From Hellea sp. (GTDB lineage: Bacteria; Pseudomonadota; Alphaproteobacteria; Caulobacterales; Maricaulaceae): a stretch of 64,000 nt of DNA. Shown here one piece after another: positions 61,150-64,000 of this stretch; position 1 is the first letter of the stretch, and each line of letters starts with the position of its first letter. The notes under the pieces are model-generated. The model ran no database searches and was not told the DNA's origin. It saw nothing but the letters and a program-made list of their open reading frames with translations. A program made the translations under genes and the position numbers. The stretch is from assembly GCA_020629545.1 (NCBI GenBank), contig JAHDDC010000008.1, positions 1-64,000 on the forward strand. Reading direction: 5' to 3'.

Positions 61150-63015
61150 TTGAAAAATCTGTTTAAATCCTTCGCGATCATTCTGGTACTATTATGCTCT
61201 CAGGCCATGGCCATGGCCGAAGAGGTCATCAAACTATTTTCTTCCGATATAAATGTTCAGCTTGATGGTGATTTCATTGTCACAGAGTCGATTACTGTCA
61301 ACGTCGAAGGCCAGCAAATAAGGCGGGGTATTTTTCGAGACCTCCCGCGTTATAAAAACTATCTTGGGCACGATATTCCGGTGCGTTACAACATTTTATC
61401 CGTTAAACGAAATGGCAATCAGGAACCCTATGAAATTGAACGCGATGGGAATGCTTACCGTCTTCTCATCGGCAATCCTGATCGCCTGTTGAATCATGCC
61501 GACCATACCTATGAGATCAAGTTCGAAATTAAGGACGAAATCAGACGCGACAATAGTTTTGATGAAGTCTATTGGAACGTTACGGGAAATTACTGGCGCT
61601 TCCCCATCGAACGCGCTCATGCCCGCATAACCATGCCCGAAGGGGCTACCCTGCAATCCTACCAAGCGTGGACCGGGCGGATGGGTTCAACGGCAAATGA
61701 TGCGGCTTTTACGCAGCGCGGAAACGCCAATGAATTTACGACCCGGCAAGCGCTCTCATCGGGCGAAGGCATGACCATATCTTTGAAGTTTGACAAAGGA
61801 ATTATGTTGCCGGAACCAGAATCGACGCGGCGTTATATTTGGTGGCTCAAAAATGGGGCTCTAATTTTGCTATCGCTATCGTTTCTAGCTATTGCAGGAT
61901 ATTACTATCTGACCTGGAACAGAGTCGGCAGAGATCCAATCAAAGGTGCTGTGTTTCCGATCTATGACCCCCCCAAAGACTATTCACCGGCCGCTGCAAG
62001 TTACATATGGCACAGGGGCATTAGCGGCCACAAAGCCCTGACAGCGACACTTGTGAGCCTATCAAACAAAAAATGGCTCAAAATCGAAACGGATAAAAAG
62101 AAAACGATTTTGACGCCGACTGACCGGGACATTATCGACGAGGAAGACGAAAATATTTTTGAACTCACGCGAGAAACATTTGCCGGTCTTCTCAGAGGGG
62201 ACAAAAAAACCTTAAAGGAATTGGGCCTGGATGATCCTGATGATGAGAATTTGGAATTTGACGTAATGGCTCCAGAAGAGTCGGAACGACAAAACCTAAA
62301 TCGTGACGAAGGTCATCTTTTTCATAGCCTGTTCCCGCCATCTAGGCGACAATCCATTACGCTGAAAAAAAAGGTGAATACACATTTCAATCTGAAATAT
62401 TCTGCATTTCAGAGACGATTGGCCAAAGATTATGGCAGGCCATATCACCGCTTTAACGTTGGTTATATGGTCGGAGGCGTTCTTCTGTCGATCCTTGCAA
62501 CCGTCATAACCATGTCGCAACTTTCGAAACTGTCGCCATCATGGATTTGGGGCCTATTGGCTGCACTAGCCGCCCTTAATATTCTGTTCTTTTTTCTAAT
62601 GCCCGCACCAACCCGCAAAGGGCAAAATGTCCGGACTGAACTTGAAGGCTTTAGGCTCTATATGAAAACGGCTGAAAAACATCGGCTCGACTCAGTCGAA
62701 ATCGGGAGGGATGAATTACCGCCCATGAGCGTTAAGCGATACGAACAACTTCTTCCCTATGCCATTGCCCTGGATGTAGAGAAACCCTGGAGCCGTTATT
62801 TTGAAAAAGTAATGCCAGTTGAAGCCAAACAATATGACCCAAGCTGGAGCGTCGGTACCCATCACGGAAGTATCAGTCATATGACAAAAAGTCTTACGTC
62901 GAATATCAGTTCCGGCGTCAGCTCTGCAGCGCCGCAAAGCTCAGGCTCATCCAGCAGCGGGGGCGGAGGGTTTTCTGGGGGCGGCGGCGGAGGCGGAGGC
63001 GGCGGCGGTTGGTAA
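61150..63015 (+). CDS. DUF2207 family membrane protein with poly-Gly tail
   Basis: 621 residues from a TTG start with GGAG seven bases upstream, one base after lemA. Signal peptide to about residue 23, a beta-rich periplasmic DUF2207 domain (about 24-215; INVQLDGDFIVTESITVNVEG), a membrane helix (about 233-253), a cytoplasmic part of about 185 residues and two more helices (about 436-485). The last 30 residues are Ser then Gly-rich, ending in a run of glycine and Trp, as in many LemA-linked DUF2207/TPM proteins. It probably forms a membrane unit with LemA. Function unknown. Confidence 0.9.
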   Translation: MKNLFKSFAIILVLLCSQAMAMAEEVIKLFSSDINVQLDGDFIVTESITVNVEGQQIRRGIFRDLPRYKNYLGHDIPVRYNILSVKRNGNQEPYEIERDGNAYRLLIGNPDRLLNHADHTYEIKFEIKDEIRRDNSFDEVYWNVTGNYWRFPIERAHARITMPEGATLQSYQAWTGRMGSTANDAAFTQRGNANEFTTRQALSSGEGMTISLKFDKGIMLPEPESTRRYIWWLKNGALILLSLSFLAIAGYYYLTWNRVGRDPIKGAVFPIYDPPKDYSPAAASYIWHRGISGHKALTATLVSLSNKKWLKIETDKKKTILTPTDRDIIDEEDENIFELTRETFAGLLRGDKKTLKELGLDDPDDENLEFDVMAPEESERQNLNRDEGHLFHSLFPPSRRQSITLKKKVNTHFNLKYSAFQRRLAKDYGRPYHRFNVGYMVGGVLLSILATVITMSQLSKLSPSWIWGLLAALAALNILFFFLMPAPTRKGQNVRTELEGFRLYMKTAEKHRLDSVEIGRDELPPMSVKRYEQLLPYAIALDVEKPWSRYFEKVMPVEAKQYDPSWSVGTHHGSISHMTKSLTSNISSGVSSAAPQSSGSSSSGGGGFSGGGGGGGGGGGW

Positions 63016-63018
63016 CCT

Positions 63019-64000
63019 CTAAGGCTCCAAATTCAGAACTTCACGTCGCGGAATTGGCATGATGATGCCGTGCTTTTTAAGCGTTCGCCAAACGATATAG
63101 TTCAGATCCGAAGTAAACTTGTTTTCGCCGTCATCAATACCTGACACCCAAAACTCGATGGCGAAGTGAATGCCATATTCTCCGAATTCTCTTAATTCCA
63201 AATCTGGCTCCTCAGGTTCCATTAGAACTTTTGGGTAAGCCGCAATCGCTGGGATTAAAATATCTTCGAGTGTATCGATATCCGTATCATAGGGAACCTT
63301 GAAATAGACTTCATAGCGCTGGGCCGGGTCCTTATGAGTCCAGTTTTCATAGGTGTTTTCAATAAACGTCGTATTCGGAACCATAACATCTTTACCGTCA
63401 GTCGTTTCAACTGTGGTTGACCGCATATTAATGGCTTCGACATAACCTTCCTGCCCGTCGGGAAGTACGACAAAATCTCCTTTACGAACCGACCGGTCAA
63501 ACAGAATGATAATACCGGAAACAAAATTCGCAGCGACGGGCTGTAATCCAAGACCAATCCCAAGACCAATCGCACTAATAATCATCACGAGACCGGACAA
63601 CGGGATACCTGCAAAGCTCATCACCAGGACAACGACGATTGTAAACAATAGCATCTGGAAAATTTTGCCGACGACTTCACGGGTCGCGACATCAAGACCT
63701 TCTTGCGAATGAATAGCCGCTTGGCCTTTGCTATTTGAAAGATTGCCGAGCCAGAAAAATAATCCACCGAAAAACGCCAGTCTGACCAGAGTCATAGCCG
63801 TCACAGGCGGATCCATCGGGATAACGGATGTATTTTCAAGAAAATTCAAAAATTCGTCCAGATAGCCAAATACCGCAAGTAAAGCGATTGGAATGATCGT
63901 CCAGGTCGCCGCTTTCCTTAACAGGTCATTTGTGACGAACTGATTTATCGCTTTATAGGCAAGATAAACGACAGAGATACCCATCACAATTTTGACAAGC
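63019..64000 (-). CDS. MscS-family mechanosensitive channel, 5'-truncated by window edge
   Basis: About 327 residues are visible and the frame is still open at base 64000 (LVKIV before the first ATG at 63984), so the N-terminus lies outside. The pore region is IISAIGLGIGLGLQPVAANF followed by SGIIILFDRSVRKGDFV, the MscS signature; the C-terminal domain has MRSTTVETTDGKDVMVPNTT. It is more divergent from the two tandem copies at 45.1-46.9 kb than they are from each other and resembles the larger KefA/MscK-like C-terminal part. It may have several upstream helices. Convergent with the DUF2207 gene, 3 bases apart. Confidence 0.92.
   Translation of the reverse strand, partial: LVKIVMGISVVYLAYKAINQFVTNDLLRKAATWTIIPIALLAVFGYLDEFLNFLENTSVIPMDPPVTAMTLVRLAFFGGLFFWLGNLSNSKGQAAIHSQEGLDVATREVVGKIFQMLLFTIVVVLVMSFAGIPLSGLVMIISAIGLGIGLGLQPVAANFVSGIIILFDRSVRKGDFVVLPDGQEGYVEAINMRSTTVETTDGKDVMVPNTTFIENTYENWTHKDPAQRYEVYFKVPYDTDIDTLEDILIPAIAAYPKVLMEPEEPDLELREFGEYGIHFAIEFWVSGIDDGENKFTSDLNYIVWRTLKKHGIIMPIPRREVLNLEP

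Overview
The window looks like a compact alphaproteobacterial chromosome segment of moderate GC, roughly half. The gene content (large PstA/PstC permeases, a CpaB-CpaF type Tad locus, a DUF1674 gene next to rsmB, a fused pabB-pabC, a gspC-N type II secretion operon) resembles prosthecate marine alphaproteobacteria such as the Maricaulales/Hyphomonadales. That placement is an inference from family content; no rRNA lies in the window. I see no insertion sequence, prophage, CRISPR array or integrase, and no stretch longer than about 300 bases lacks a gene. The longest gap is the AT-rich 47840-48116.

Layout. 1-6.7 kb: housekeeping and membrane genes (truncated EEP nuclease/phosphatase, DUF418 protein, fatty acid desaturase, MarC, ApbC/Mrp and a HEAT-like secreted protein). 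6.8-18.2 kb: a short A24 prepilin peptidase convergent with an unbroken minus-strand gspC-D-E-F-G-H-I-J-K-L-M-N operon that ends in an uncharacterised lipoprotein. 18.4-25.5 kb: a Nudix hydrolase, then a minus-strand porin-pstS-pstC-pstA-pstB-phoU phosphate operon with a near-perfect Pho box. 25.5-30.9 kb: a HI0933-type flavoprotein, pxpABC (5-oxoprolinase) and the pabB-pabC fusion. 31.0-34.6 kb: three uncharacterised co-oriented genes (helical protein, DUF6384 protein, coiled-coil protein with a Ser/Arg/Gly tail). 34.6-44.9 kb: a minus-strand Tad pilus operon (cpaB, cpaC, small lipoprotein, tadG, two tadE-like genes, cpaE, cpaF, tadB, tadC, tadD) without a visible Flp pilin. 45.1-47.3 kb: tandem MscS channel genes and a DoxX-like protein. 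47.3-50.4 kb: an uncharacterised gene, a 21-codon gene for a double-glycine leader peptide with its own terminator, and a TPR-type membrane histidine kinase. 50.5-53.5 kb: tRNA-Leu(CAG) and ccmF-ccmG-ccmH. 53.6-58.1 kb: three low-complexity secreted proteins with Cys pairs and Ser/Tyr or Pro/Val repeats around rsmB and a DUF1674 gene. 58.2-64 kb: pyrF, an SDR enzyme, a fatty-acid-hydroxylase family protein, LemA plus a DUF2207 protein, and a third MscS channel cut by the window edge.

Two machines needing prepilin-type processing (type II secretion and Tad) sit in the window, with one prepilin peptidase visible. Phosphate uptake is arranged as outer-membrane porin, periplasmic binding protein, permease, ATPase and PhoU in one apparent Pho-controlled unit. 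The least explained parts are the GG-leader minigene beside the TPR histidine kinase (48.1-50.4 kb), the three-gene DUF6384 cluster (31.0-34.6 kb) and the group of Cys-pair repeat proteins (53.6-58.1 kb).
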